Assembly: GCA_030549205.1 (NCBI GenBank)
Contig: JAUKTV010000016.1
Location: 666,431-730,430, forward strand
Length of the DNA: 64,000 nt
Direction of reading: 5' to 3'
Source: Apiosordaria backusii
Lineage: Eukaryota; Ascomycota; Sordariomycetes; Sordariales; Lasiosphaeriaceae
A model generated the notes under the pieces. That model saw only the letters and a list, made by a program, of their open reading frames with translations. It was not told the DNA's origin and ran no database searches. This document shows, piece after piece, positions 22,317-32,433 of this stretch (position 1 is its first letter; the number at the start of each line of letters is the position of its first letter). Position numbers and translations under genes: made by a program.

Positions 22317-24146
22317 ATGTCACTCGTTTTTTTACTCATACAATGTTTTCTTTTCGCGACGGCGACGTCTGCCCATCTTTTAGTCCCCTTCACCCGGGAG
22401 AGGAACATCGCTAGGGCACTTGATACCAGATCACCGAGTGTCCCTCTCGCAGCATCAGGGCACGTCTTCGTTGTCAACGTCACGGCTGGCACCCCGGCAC
22501 AGCAGCTGTCGCTTCTTCTGTCGCCATCCTCGCCTCACACATGGCTTCCCGATGCCGAGGCCATGCCCTGCCAGACTGGATTTGATTCCTTGTCTGGCTT
22601 CCATAACTTGGACGACAGCTCAGGTTCCGCTTGCAAATGGGGGGCATTCAGCGCGTCGAAGTCGTCGACAATCCGGGCGGCAGAGCAGGTGTTTGTGGAT
22701 TTTGTGGTGGCGTATACCGACAAGATTACTGTTGGCGGCAGGAACATCACCGATAAACTGACACTGGGCGACATCGAACTCGACGACTTCTCAATGGGCC
22801 TTGTGTCGTCCGTCTCGAATCAGCAATGGATTGGCATGCTGGGACTCGGCAACGACGCCACGACTCTCTTTCCCCGACCGTCATCCAAATACCGCCCGAA
22901 CTTTGTGGATCAGCTCGTGTCTTCCGGGAAGATTACCAGCCAAGCGTACAGCATCTGGCTCAATAATGCCGAGGGAACATCTGGAAGCCTCCTTCTTGGG
23001 GCGATCGACAAGTCGCGGTACGAGGGCGACCTCATTCGTCTCAGCACAGCGCAACCCTACGACGTTTTCCCCAGCGCCTTCGCTGTTTCTGTGGCCAACG
23101 TGAATGTTGATGGTGATGGAGATGGCTTCAAGTACGACGGACCTGCAATCGCCGCATCCCTCAGCCCCGCCGAGTCCTTCTCTTACCTTCCCGATGGTCT
23201 AGCCGACGGCATCATGGCTGCAAGCGGCGCTAGCTGGAACACCAGCATTCAGTGGGCCACCATTGCCTGCGACGCCGGGTCAAAGCACCCCAAGACAAGC
23301 TTCCGCTTCCAGCTCGAAGGCCCAGACGGGCCTATCCTCAACGTCCGCCTCGCCGACTTGGTGATCCAGCAGGACGTCACACGCTGGGAGATCGCATACG
23401 CCACCCTCGCTAACCTCAACAGAAACACGTGCCTCTTTGGTATCCAGAAACATCGCGACCTCCGCGGATCCAACACCCCGCAGTACAACCTCGGCAGCTC
23501 CCTCTTGCGGCGCACCTACATGGTCTTTGACGCCGCAAATAAGGAGGTCGCTCTCGCTCCTACCAAGCTCGTATCCCCTTCGACAAAGTCCGATATTATC
23601 GCCTTTGAAAAGACCGGCGCGCGCATCCCTTCATCCCGTCTCTATTGCGCCGACAGCAGCGAGTGCACCTCTGAATCAAACGCCTCAGCCTCTGGAGCGG
23701 ACGTGGGAACGACTACTGGCGATGCCGAGCCCAACTCGGATTGGAAGAAGATCGTCATTGGTGTGGTTGTCCCGATTGGTGTTCTCGCCATCCTCATTCC
23801 CATCGTCTATGTCATTGTCATGAGACGCAAGCGCCAGGCGAAGGCGAGAGATGAGTTGGCTGCGCGAAGGAGGGAGTCGCATACAGATGGGGAGGATAGC
23901 TTCAAGGAGGACGAGTATGGGGTGAAGGTCACAGTGTCTGTTTCATCGAAGGTGTCGGTAGCGAAGGCGCCGCCATCGCCACAGTTCTTTTTGGGTGTGC
24001 CGGGTGGGTTTCCGAATATTCCAGAAGACAGGAAGTCGCAGTATTCCGGAGATGCGTTGCTCGGACCTGATAGTAGGAGTGGCAGCAGGACTGGGAGTAG
24101 GAATGGGAGTGAGGGCGGTATGGAGGGCAAAGAGGTCTTGAAATGA
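22317..24146 (+). CDS. Pepsin-fold (A1-like) membrane protein without catalytic aspartates
   Basis: Single exon of 609 residues. Signal peptide about 1-19 (LVFLLIQCFLFATATSA), a pepsin-like ectodomain, a transmembrane helix about 479-502 (IVIGVVVPIGVLAILIPIVY), then RRKR and a ~100-residue cytoplasmic tail rich in Ser, Gly and Arg. Fold markers are VNVTAGTPAQQLSLLL, WIGMLGLG, SIWLNNAEGTSGSLLLGAID and CLFGIQ. The first catalytic DTGS reads SPSS (residues 69-72) and the second DSG reads SPA (283-285, before ESFSYLP), so both aspartates are gone although the surrounding strands remain. It cannot be an ordinary aspartic peptidase. A sensor, binding or scaffold role at the plasma membrane is inferred from topology. 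Fungal A1-like membrane proteins with long cytosolic tails form a family whose functions are largely unknown. Confidence 0.85.
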   Translation: MSLVFLLIQCFLFATATSAHLLVPFTRERNIARALDTRSPSVPLAASGHVFVVNVTAGTPAQQLSLLLSPSSPHTWLPDAEAMPCQTGFDSLSGFHNLDDSSGSACKWGAFSASKSSTIRAAEQVFVDFVVAYTDKITVGGRNITDKLTLGDIELDDFSMGLVSSVSNQQWIGMLGLGNDATTLFPRPSSKYRPNFVDQLVSSGKITSQAYSIWLNNAEGTSGSLLLGAIDKSRYEGDLIRLSTAQPYDVFPSAFAVSVANVNVDGDGDGFKYDGPAIAASLSPAESFSYLPDGLADGIMAASGASWNTSIQWATIACDAGSKHPKTSFRFQLEGPDGPILNVRLADLVIQQDVTRWEIAYATLANLNRNTCLFGIQKHRDLRGSNTPQYNLGSSLLRRTYMVFDAANKEVALAPTKLVSPSTKSDIIAFEKTGARIPSSRLYCADSSECTSESNASASGADVGTTTGDAEPNSDWKKIVIGVVVPIGVLAILIPIVYVIVMRRKRQAKARDELAARRRESHTDGEDSFKEDEYGVKVTVSVSSKVSVAKAPPSPQFFLGVPGGFPNIPEDRKSQYSGDALLGPDSRSGSRTGSRNGSEGGMEGKEVLK

Positions 24147-24429
24147 CTGCGAACTATGCACTTGTAATTTTTTCTGTAATGTTGGGTTGAAAATAAAAAA
24201 GACGCGTAAACAACGGACGTGCAAACGAAAGAAGTGCAAAACGCAAATACAAAAGCAACAGATATACGGAGGCTGGGGCTAAAAGTGAATCTCAGTCGGT
24301 AGCTAGAGCGCTCGGGACTAGCCTCACACCCACTTAAGCCACTATATCTCCACCACAGCCAAGCGATGCGCAAAGAAAAAAAGAGACCGTGAACGGCACA
24401 CCATCGGCGGCTTCGGCCCATCTCCATCT

Positions 24430-25488
24430 CTATTCCCAGAAACCTCCAGTCTCCCACACTATATCCTCTACCATTGGATGACCCCAGTACAATCCCCCGG
24501 TGGCTCCGTCGACCGAACGAAGATAACCCTCTGGATGGTTGATGGAGGATTGGCCGTCGACACTCCAAATTGGCTGCCCAGTGAAGAACTCTCGCCCATG
24601 CTCGGCCAAGGTGCCAACACTGAGAGGTTTGGCTGCAGCAGCTGCTTGGCACCTTCGAAATCCCTGTACCATAAGTCTATAAAGCGCGTACCGAAGCGTG
24701 CACGTGGAGCCATTCGCGGGGATGACCCAACAGTCAACTGGGCAGTCTGCATTCCGGATATGCTCGGCCTTGCGTGCTCGAAACTGGAGGATCAAGAGAG
24801 ACTCGCCGTCCCAGCAGAAAACTTGGGGACATTCGTACTTGTCCGCATACCTGGTGAGCTTTAGAGTTAGAGGCTGTTCTAGGGTTTCCAGGTTGATCCT
24901 CCTCCCTAACTAGGGCCTTAGAAGGGAGTAACCCGATATGGAACGAACTTACCTACGAAGCTCACGTGCTAGTTTTTGTTGTGCTGTACCTAAATTGCCA
25001 GACCGCTACTGTCGGTTGTTGATCAAGTTTCGTTTCATCTTGCCGATTGCCACCGGAAATCGTTGGTTGCCGATGTATATACCGTAGGTGGAGTCTACGT
25101 TGTTCGGGATATCAACGTCTTTTAGCGGCTTGGTATGGCAGGTTTGAACGATTGCAGGGTATTGGGCCCACGCAGAGAGCACGATGTCAGATATCTCGGT
25201 GTGCCACCAATGCTCAATGTCACTTTTGCTTTCAAGTCTCTAGAACCTGTTGTTTGGTGGATGAGTAGGCTCGCTGATGCGCTTCTCCTCCTTGTCCTTG
25301 CAGAGTGGAAGAAATGCTGGATTGAACGTAGTATGAGTGATGCCTTCGTGGTCAATAGAACTGTGAACTGAGAGGTTCTGCATTGGTTTGTATTCTTGGG
25401 CCCAGTGTTTGTCTGTATAGGAGATATATTTGGGGTTGTGGCGAACATTCTGCGAGTGCTGAAGGATGAGCTCACGAGCAGAAGGCAT
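24430..25488 (-). pseudogene. Conserved-looking hypothetical gene broken by two TAG codons
   Basis: One minus-strand frame runs from ATG at 25,488 (MPSARELILQHSQNV) through two TAG stops (25,242-25,240 and 25,008-25,006). A 102-nt intron follows (24,952-24,851, gtaagt...caccag), and the frame then runs to a normal stop at 24,430. Between the stops the translation is protein-like, for example DIEHWWHTEISDIVLSAWAQ and YGIYIGNQRFPVAIGKMKRN. After the intron come YECPQVFCWDGESLLILQF and CPVDCWVIPANGSTCTLRY. Without the stops it would be about 318 residues. Each stop could arise from CAG by one C-to-T change at CpA, the RIP-preferred site. It is the last recognisable host gene before the AT-rich subtelomere. 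I do not recognise the family's function. Stop-codon readthrough is less likely but not excluded. Confidence 0.6.
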
Positions 25489-26039
25489 TGTAACATCGAG
25501 AGCTCAGGTTGGAAATGAGAATTCTGGATCCACACCAGCTGCAAGAGAATCACCTAGTGGCGAGGCAAAGGGATCATCAGATTTACCAGCAGCGTTTCCC
25601 AACAGCCAATAGGTTGCACCGAGGCAACGCTAACCTATGCTTCTGCCACGCTTACTGTGACAAGACAAGGGCTGTAATATTAGAGCTGGGAACAGTATTT
25701 CAATTCAGTAATAATCTTCAGTGGCCTCAAGGTCCGTCATGAAGAAAAGAAGAAGAAGAAGATGTCTTGAGAATACATTCAGGTCCTTTGAACGCGTATT
25801 TATCCGCCAGCCAGTGGCCCGTGCCCTAGTAGCCTCAGGCGACTGCCAAGTCCTTCCAGATCCTTTGGAGCCTATAATATCCCACTGCTAACCGCCAGGC
25901 CTCTGGCCTCCTAACGACTGGCTCACGACGTGCGGTTTCTCTATATTCACCGTCAAACGATTATATATTCACCGTAATTTGCACTGACTAACCCAGAATG
26001 GAAGAGGCCTACTGCGTCCAGCTACAATGTTAGCCACAG
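25489..26039. other. Transition from gene-rich DNA to AT-rich subtelomere
   Basis: Ordinary-composition sequence with a purine run GAAGAAAAGAAGAAGAAGAA (about 25,741-25,760) and a short repeat of ATATTCACCGT at about 25,943-25,977. No gene. Base composition drops sharply at about 26,040. Confidence 0.5.
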
Positions 26040-27527
26040 CTAAATTTTACAGTAATAAGCATTTTTCCAAAACTTATAAAAATCCCGTAACTGGCCAAGA
26101 CAGCTATTCTATATAGACTTAATAGATTTTAACCAATGCAAATAGAAATTGTAGATATAGCCTGAAACACTTAGAAATGGTATTTTTTTAATTGTTTTAC
26201 TGTTAAATTCTATAGCTATATAAAACTTTAACCTCCGCTATAGTTAACTTTGTTTACTAGCCCTGGCCCTATAGTAGCTACTACTACTACTATTATTAGC
26301 TTTTATACTAAGTCCTATATAAAACCTCTTAATTTAAAAAAAAGGCCTTTTAAGGCCTTTAAACTATAGGTATTAAAAGAGTAGATACTAATAGCCTACT
26401 TTAAGTTAAATATATCTATAAGCTGTTAATAGTACCTTTATATTAGAACTATAGAACCGGTATATAGTATAGTCATTAGACTTATTACTATAATTAATAT
26501 ATTGTTGTTACTGTATTTTAATTAAGGCCAATATATTAAACAGGTTATTAGGTCTTTACTAGTAAAGCCATTATTAAAAACAAAGGTATTAACAAAGGTA
26601 ACTATAATACTTACCGCTAAACTTAAGACTATTAAACCTAAAGTACTTAGCTTAATTACTTACCTTACCTTTAAATAGTAACCTTAAGCTTTCTATTATC
26701 TTAATCCCTCTATTAAGCTTTAGTAAGCTTTTTAGACTTAGGCTTAAGCTAAAGTATATTATAGGAAGGTTTATAGTATATAGAATTATTATTAAATTGC
26801 TATATAGCCTATAGTAGTAGTAACTGAGGACCGTTAACTACTACTGCCTAGGCAGCTTATTTAATAGTAAGGTCAGCTCTTTACTTTTTATTTAGGACTA
26901 TGTTAGGATTAGCTATATAGTAAAGCTTAAAGAAGTCTTTAATATATACCTAATTAGGTCAATTTCTATATAAAAAGTAGGCTTTTAGCATTATTAAAAG
27001 ACTTACTTTCTTAAACCTCAGATGCTAGTACCTATCTATATCTTTAAAGCTTAATAGTACTATACCCTATTTATATTAATATAGCTTATACTAATAGAGC
27101 AAGCTATATTAACGCCGGTAATTCCTATTACAAGCTAACACCTAAATAGCCGTTCAGCTATTCTTAACTGCAATATCTAATAGTTCGATTTAACGTAATA
27201 AATAGTTTAACCTTGCAAAACCTACAAAGTACTATAGCGGCCAAATAAGCAGGTAGTAGTACTTCCTTCCTTTCTAAGTAGTTTAGTCTATAAGGGACTG
27301 TTAATACTTTAATTAAATGGTACTAAAGGTATCCTCAATTGCTTAAATAAAGGTCTAAAAGTTAATATATAAGCTCTTAATATAGCATTTAAAAAAGCTA
27401 TAGGCACCTTTAATATATAAGGTCGCTTAAATACTGTAATTACAGTACTGTTTAATAGAAAATTAGCAAAATTTATACCTTATCGGTAGGTAGGTTATTG
27501 TAAGATTCCACACCTTTATAGGACTTA
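26040..27527. repeat. AT-rich, RIP-like degenerate DNA
   Basis: Strongly AT-rich with abundant TATA, CTATAG and TTTAA words and few CpA/TpG steps, as expected after RIP. No frame of useful length survives and I could not identify the ancestral element. It continues after 34,756, showing that the Gypsy element inserted into it. Confidence 0.6.
27523..27527. repeat. Target-site duplication ACTTA (left)
   Basis: ACTTA immediately precedes the left LTR and recurs immediately after the right LTR at 34,752-34,756. Confidence 0.9.
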
Positions 27528-27918
27528 TGTGACGAACCCCTGATCAGAACCTCTGAAAGGGATACTCGGTTGAAGGTAACTTCTGACAATTGGTTCGGTG
27601 CAGCTAAACAGTGCACAACAAGATGTCTCAATGTAAACACAAGATACCGTGAATACAAGCTGTGATTGCATACTGCGGAACTATCTACAAGCTATCTAGT
27701 TCCTCCGTATATATAGACCCATGGATCACCTGGATCACGTTCCCTATAGGTGATCTGGATCGCCTTTCCTTCCTGTGGCTCACTACGCTCACCGTGATCC
27801 TGTCGCCCTGCTCACCGGGATCACCGTGAGCCCGTCGCTCCACTCCCGATTGGTCCATAATGATTGGCTAGGAGCGGCCCGCGCTCCGTGCGTTAGTTCT
27901 TCATCAACGATTGTGACA
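27528..27918 (-). repeat. 3' LTR of the Gypsy element
   Basis: 391 bp, plus strand TGTGACGAACCCCTGATCAG to ATTGTGACA. Matches the copy at 34,361-34,751 throughout by eye. Contains a cluster of GATCAC/GTGATC and CTCAC/GTGAG words at about 27,724-27,831. Confidence 0.95.
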
Positions 27919-27923
27919 CGATG

Positions 27924-27934
27924 CCCCTCCTTCC
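27924..27934 (-). promoter_or_regulatory. Polypurine tract of the Gypsy element
   Basis: On the element strand GGAAGGAGGGG lies 5 bp before the 3' LTR, the expected place for plus-strand DNA priming. Confidence 0.65.
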
Positions 27935-28036
27935 AGGCCGACGTCCCGACGGCCTTGGTTTACTTCATCCTACTCAATCCTTCTTTCCTTCCGTAAGTCC
28001 CCCTTACTCTCTTGCGCTGCTCCTCGCGTCTTCACT

Positions 28037-28681
28037 ATGTCTAATCGCATCTCCAAAGCTCCCAGCTCGAAATCCTCTCAGCGCGCGTCTCTGGCTGCCG
28101 CTATACTTCAGTTTGGATACGAAACCATGCCGTGCTCTTTCTGTTTTTCCAAAGGTTTTACGTGTAAGATGGCGGAACGTTCTTCTCGTTGTGGTGAATG
28201 TGTCCGTCGTGGGCGTGCTTGTGATGGTACTGGTGTGCCGGCCTTGGCGCGTAAGTGTGCATGCGGGTTCCTCTCCTCCCATCGTTCTTGCCTAACCCCT
28301 GGTCTAGTGGATCGCATTGTCGCCGAGTCTCAACGCCTGGCTCGCGAGGAGGAACTCGCAGAGGAACGCCTCCAACGCAGCCAGCGTGAAGCCCAAGAGG
28401 CCCTCGCCACGTTGTCTCGACTCCGGCGTCAGCGCCAGCACTTGTCGTCGCGGGGTAATGAAATGGTTCGTCGGGGACTCGCCTCGCTGGACGAGCTCGA
28501 GGAGGCGGAGCGTTGTGAATCAGAGGCCGTCATAAACGCCCAGTTCCATGGCGCCTTAGACACTATTGATTGGAACGCCGTGTTGGGCGACGCTCCCCCG
28601 ATCGACCACCTCCTGGCCGCCCAGGCCCAGGTCGCCCCGGGTTCCTCCGATGGAAGTCCTCCAGTTTCTCAGGGCAGTTGA
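28037..28681 (+). CDS. Antisense accessory ORF with Zn2Cys6-like cluster inside the Gypsy element
   Basis: 214-residue ORF on the strand opposite gag-pol, between the end of pol and the 3' LTR. Residues about 33-63 contain CSFCFSKGFTC...CGECVRRGRAC, spaced C-x2-C-x6-C-x8-C-x2-C-x6-C. This fits the fungal binuclear zinc cluster (GAL4-type) pattern, although the Lys/Arg-rich linker is weaker than in classical factors. Two more Cys (CACGF) and a His follow. Residues about 95-145 are a charged, Arg/Glu-rich likely coiled coil (QRLAREEELAEERLQRSQRE), and the tail is acidic and Ser/Pro-rich. The final 119 bp overlap the pol terminus convergently. Its promoter would lie in or near the LTR at 27,528-27,918. 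Possible role: DNA- or RNA-binding regulator of the element. Function is inference; the open frame and Cys pattern are seen. Confidence 0.65.
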   Translation: MSNRISKAPSSKSSQRASLAAAILQFGYETMPCSFCFSKGFTCKMAERSSRCGECVRRGRACDGTGVPALARKCACGFLSSHRSCLTPGLVDRIVAESQRLAREEELAEERLQRSQREAQEALATLSRLRRQRQHLSSRGNEMVRRGLASLDELEEAERCESEAVINAQFHGALDTIDWNAVLGDAPPIDHLLAAQAQVAPGSSDGSPPVSQGS

Positions 28682-31600
28682 GGTTCGTTGCTGGTTCCCA
28701 TGAGTTGTCTGTGTCCGGGTAGTCCAGCCAGCTGACTAAATACTCCAGTTGTCCGCTACTAATACGAGAGTCTAGTACCTCTTCCACGTCGTACTCTTCT
28801 TCTTCGTCCTCGGCTTCTACTTGTGTGTCTGGGCTGGCAGCCCGTGGTGCCGGTTCCAAGAGTGAAATGTGGAAGACGTTTGACCGTAGCCGCATAGTAC
28901 TTGGTAGCTTAAGCCTGAATGCTGTTTCCGATATTTTCTCCTCGACCGTAAAAGGTCCCACCCTCCTGTGGTCCAGCTTTTTACTTGGTCGTTTTGTGCG
29001 CAAATTCCGTGTTGAAAGAAATACTTTATCCCCCTCTTCAAGCGAGGTCCCTCGAGCCGTTTGACGTTGTAGTATTTGCGCATGCGTTCCCGAACGAACT
29101 CGAGTTCTTCCTTGAGTTTGGCGTGCAGCATGTGTAGCTTCCCTGCCTTCGCTGCCGCCCTAGGCACTCTTGCCTCTGGTCCTTGCCGTAGATCTGCCTC
29201 GAAACCATAATTCGCGAAGAATGGCGTGACTTTTGTCGTTTCCGTGGGTGCTGTGTTGTAGGCGAGTTGTGCTGCTGGCAAAAGTTCAACCCAGTTGTCT
29301 TGTTCGAAATTGATGTAGTTCCGAAGGTACTGTTCAACGATCTGGTTGAGCCTTTCTGTTTGACCGTCCGTCTGTGGGTGATATGCTGACGATGCCTTGC
29401 TCTTCACTCCTACTTGCTCCATTAGAGCCTTCCAAAACTTCGACACAAACTTGGTATCGCGGTCCGTAATGAATTCCCTTGGCCATGTGTGTGTCGCCGT
29501 AACGTTCCGAAACACCACATCTGCCAATTGTTCCGCCGTCCAAGTCTCCCTGTAGGGCAAGAAATATGCCCACTTGGTGAGTCTGTCGACGACCGTGAGG
29601 ATGCTGTCATACTTGACTCCTGTGACCGTGTCCTTGGAATGTGGTAGCTTGGTGATAAAGTCCATCGTCACTGAGCTCCATGGTTGTTCTGCCACTGGTA
29701 ATGGCTCCAAGAATCCGTAAGGCTTGTGTCTCTCTGCCTTCGTTCTCCTGCAAAGGTCACATTCTCGCAGCGTTTCCTCAACATCCTTCCTCAGTCCTGG
29801 CCAATTGAAGTGTTGTTTGATCTTCTCTGTTGTCTTGGCCACTCCCATGTGTCCACCGAGCTTCGACTCGTGGATCTCCCGAATCAATGCCTTCCGTTGC
29901 TCTGGTTCGACGTAAGCTCGATTGTGATACCAGAGTCGGTAATTGTCGTCCTTCTGGATCCCCAAAGATTCCAGTTCAGCCCATCGTTCCTGCTCGTCAC
30001 TGCCGATGTTGCTCTGATACTTGTTGGCTGTTGATTCTTCTCGGTACACCGCGCAACACTCAGCCCACTGCTGGAGCGGGTGCCTCAGTGTGCCTTCTGC
30101 TGTCTCCTGCAGCAATGGTGGCGATTCCTCCGCCACTTTCTCTTCGTGGTGATCCGCCCTTCTGCTTAGAGCGTCCGCTCTCGCGTTCTCGGATCCCTTC
30201 TTGTAATGAATCTGAAAATTGAACTCAGACAGGAATTCCGACCACCTGCCTTGCCTGGCGTTGAGAACCTTGGTGGTAGTGAAATACTTCAAGTTTTTGT
30301 GATCCGTGTAGACCTGAACCTCGTAGTTGGTTCCGCTGAGGTATGGCCTCCATTCCTCAAAAGCCTCGATGATGGCAAGCAGCTCTTTGTCGTGGATGGG
30401 GTAGTTCTTGCGTGGTCCTTCCAGCTTCTTCGAAAAGAACGCTACCGGGTGCAACTTCCCGTCCTGGTCTCGTTGCCCTAGCTGTCCTCCGATGGCGTAG
30501 TCGGAAGCGTCTGTCTCAACTTCGAAAGGTCGTCCTGGATCCGGAAGCTTGAGCACTGGGTCCGCCGTAACGGCGTTCTTGATGGCTTGAAAAGCCTCTT
30601 CCTGTTCTTCTTTCCACTTGAACTCGGCGTCCTTCTTGGTTAGGTCGTTCAATGGTTTTGCAATGGCGCCGTAATTCCGTATGAACATTCGATAAAAATT
30701 GGTGAATCCCAGAAACTCTCGAACCCTGGTCTTCAGCTGTTCGGGTGTTCCTCCCTGTGGTCTCGGCCAGTCCTTGACTGCCGCGATCTTCCCTGGTTCC
30801 ATTCGCACTTCTCCCGGCGAGATCAGATACCCGAGGTAGACCGTTTCCTGCACATGGAACTCGCTCTTGTCCTTGTTGACCGATAGTCCTGCTCCATGTA
30901 GCGCGTCCAAAATTTCCTTGACGTGCTGTTTGTGTTCTTCCAGAGTGCGTGAGTAGATGAGGACATCGTCGAGATAACAAACTGCTGTTTTGTCGAGATA
31001 CTGGCGAATCGTGTGATCAACGAGGGCCTGGAAAGTTGCTGGTGCATTTGTAAGCCCGAACGGCATGACGAGATACTCGAAATGCCCGTAAGGCGTGCGA
31101 AAAGCCGTCTTCCATTCGTCTCCCTCCTTGATTCGTATGTGCGCGTACCCGACTGGCATATCAAGTCTGGTGAACCATCGTGCCCCTGACAGTTGACTTC
31201 GCAGCCGCGAAATCAGCGGTAGTGGGTAACCGTTCTTCACCGTCTCCTGATTTAGCTGTCGATAATCCACACACAGTCGTGGACTCCCATCCTTCTTCGG
31301 TACGAAGAAAACAGGATATCCAGCTGGCGATGTGGATGGTCTGATGTGTCCTCTCTTGAGATTCTCGTCCAAATACTTCCGCAACTCTTCACTCTGTTTG
31401 TCGTTGGTGTGGTAGACCTGAAAGAGCTTGAGCTTTGCTCCGTCCTTGAGCTTGATCTCGTGGTCCCATGGTCCCCTATCTGGTAGACCCTGAAGGTGTT
31501 TTGCCGTGAACACTGGATGCCCTTGATATTCCGGCGGTACCTCCTTTTTCTCGCTTTTCTTCAAATTGTTGTAATAAGCGTATTTGTCCTTCATTGCTGC

Positions 31601-32314
31601 CGCAATTTCCACCAACGCAACTGTTCCTACCAACCCTACTTCTTCGATCTTGCCGCCTGTGTCGATTGAGTACACCAATATTTCTCGTGTCTCTTGCGGT
31701 GGTGCCGTGGAGGGTGCTTGTCTTGCACTCTGCTCCTGCCGTGCTCCTGATCTTCCATCGTTGGTCGGATACTCCCGATATACCCTCGGTCGTAGGTGGC
31801 CACCATCCTTCCAATCGATGTCTGGGTTGTAGTCCTCGTGCCATGGTTGTCCCAGAATCATGTCTTTTTCTGGCCCCATGTCCACGATGTCGAAAATCAC
31901 TGTCGTTGTCTTTCCTGACACTGTGATGTCCAGTGGTAGCGTCTCCCTGCTTACCAACTGCGTGGGGAAAGGTCCTTTCATGACGACCTCTTCCTCCTTC
32001 TTTCTCCATGGAACCCGGGCTTGTTGCACAAATCTTGGTGAAATCAAGTCCGCTTCTGCTCCACTGTCCACGAGTGCTTGCGTTTGGAAGCCCTTCCAAC
32101 GCGCTGCCACTCGCAATCTTTTGTCTTTCATGCCCCTCCTCTGTACAGCAGCGACCTCGCTGATGTGTAGCTCGTGGTCCTTTAGAGGTTCCCGGCCTCC
32201 GCGAAAGGCCGTGGTTCTTTTCCCGACTGTTGTTGTGCCTCCAGAGCGTCCTCTTTCGTCGAACTGTCCAGCAGCTCGAAACCGGCTAACCATTGCCGTT
32301 GGGCCTCTTTCCAT
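28563..32314 (-). CDS. pol: Gypsy Pol: protease, RT, RNase H, integrase, chromodomain (one frame break)
   Basis: ATG at 32,314 opens a frame to 28,817 (1,165 codons); the integrase tail and chromodomain continue in another frame to 28,563. Domains in order: retropepsin ALVDSGAEADLIS; reverse transcriptase with FVPKKDGSPRLCVDYRQLN and YLDDVLIYS; RNase H with VETDASDYAIGG; integrase zinc finger (HESKLGGHMG ... CDLCRR); D,D-35-E core (VTMDFITKLP, FITDRDTKF, YHPQTDGQTERLN); then the chromodomain EYDVEEVLDSRISSG with YLVSWLDYPDTDNSWEP. The break is at a run of five G (C at 29,030-29,034): with six, KRGDKVFLSTRNLR continues without interruption. The first ~45 codons after the ATG look like shadow sequence; see the bridging frame. 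Reverse-transcribes and integrates the element; the chromodomain may steer it to heterochromatin. Confidence 0.9.
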
Positions 32315-32433
32315 TCCTCGCTGTCAGATGGGCGTTCATCTATCCCATAGGCTTCCCCCATGTAATATTTCTCTCCGCGTGGTACGCCCGCACCTTCATT
32401 CTTAAGTGAAGTGCGCAATCCTTGCTTGGGCAA
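32182..32433 (-). CDS. Bridging frame between Gypsy gag and pol
   Basis: A third frame overlaps the end of gag and the start of pol and reads like genuine protein (DERPSDSEEWKEAQRQWLAG, FELLDSSTKEDALEAQQQSG). The pol-frame translation of the same bases looks like shadow. One extra G at 32,355-32,359 (run of five) would fuse gag into this frame, and one extra G at 32,191-32,193 (run of three) would fuse it into pol (KDHELHISEVAA). The natural product is therefore probably a single Gag-Pol reading frame, and the breaks are either consensus errors or mutations. No classical slippery heptamer is visible. Confidence 0.5.
   Translation of the reverse strand: MPKQGLRTSLKNEGAGVPRGEKYYMGEAYGIDERPSDSEEWKEAQRQWLAGFELLDSSTKEDALEAQQQSGKEPRPFAEAGNL

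Noticed and set aside
32340..32433. Programmed -1 frameshift between Gypsy gag and pol
   Set aside because: No classical X-XXY-YYZ heptamer in the gag frame, and two shifts would be needed; a one-base deficit in G runs explains it more simply.
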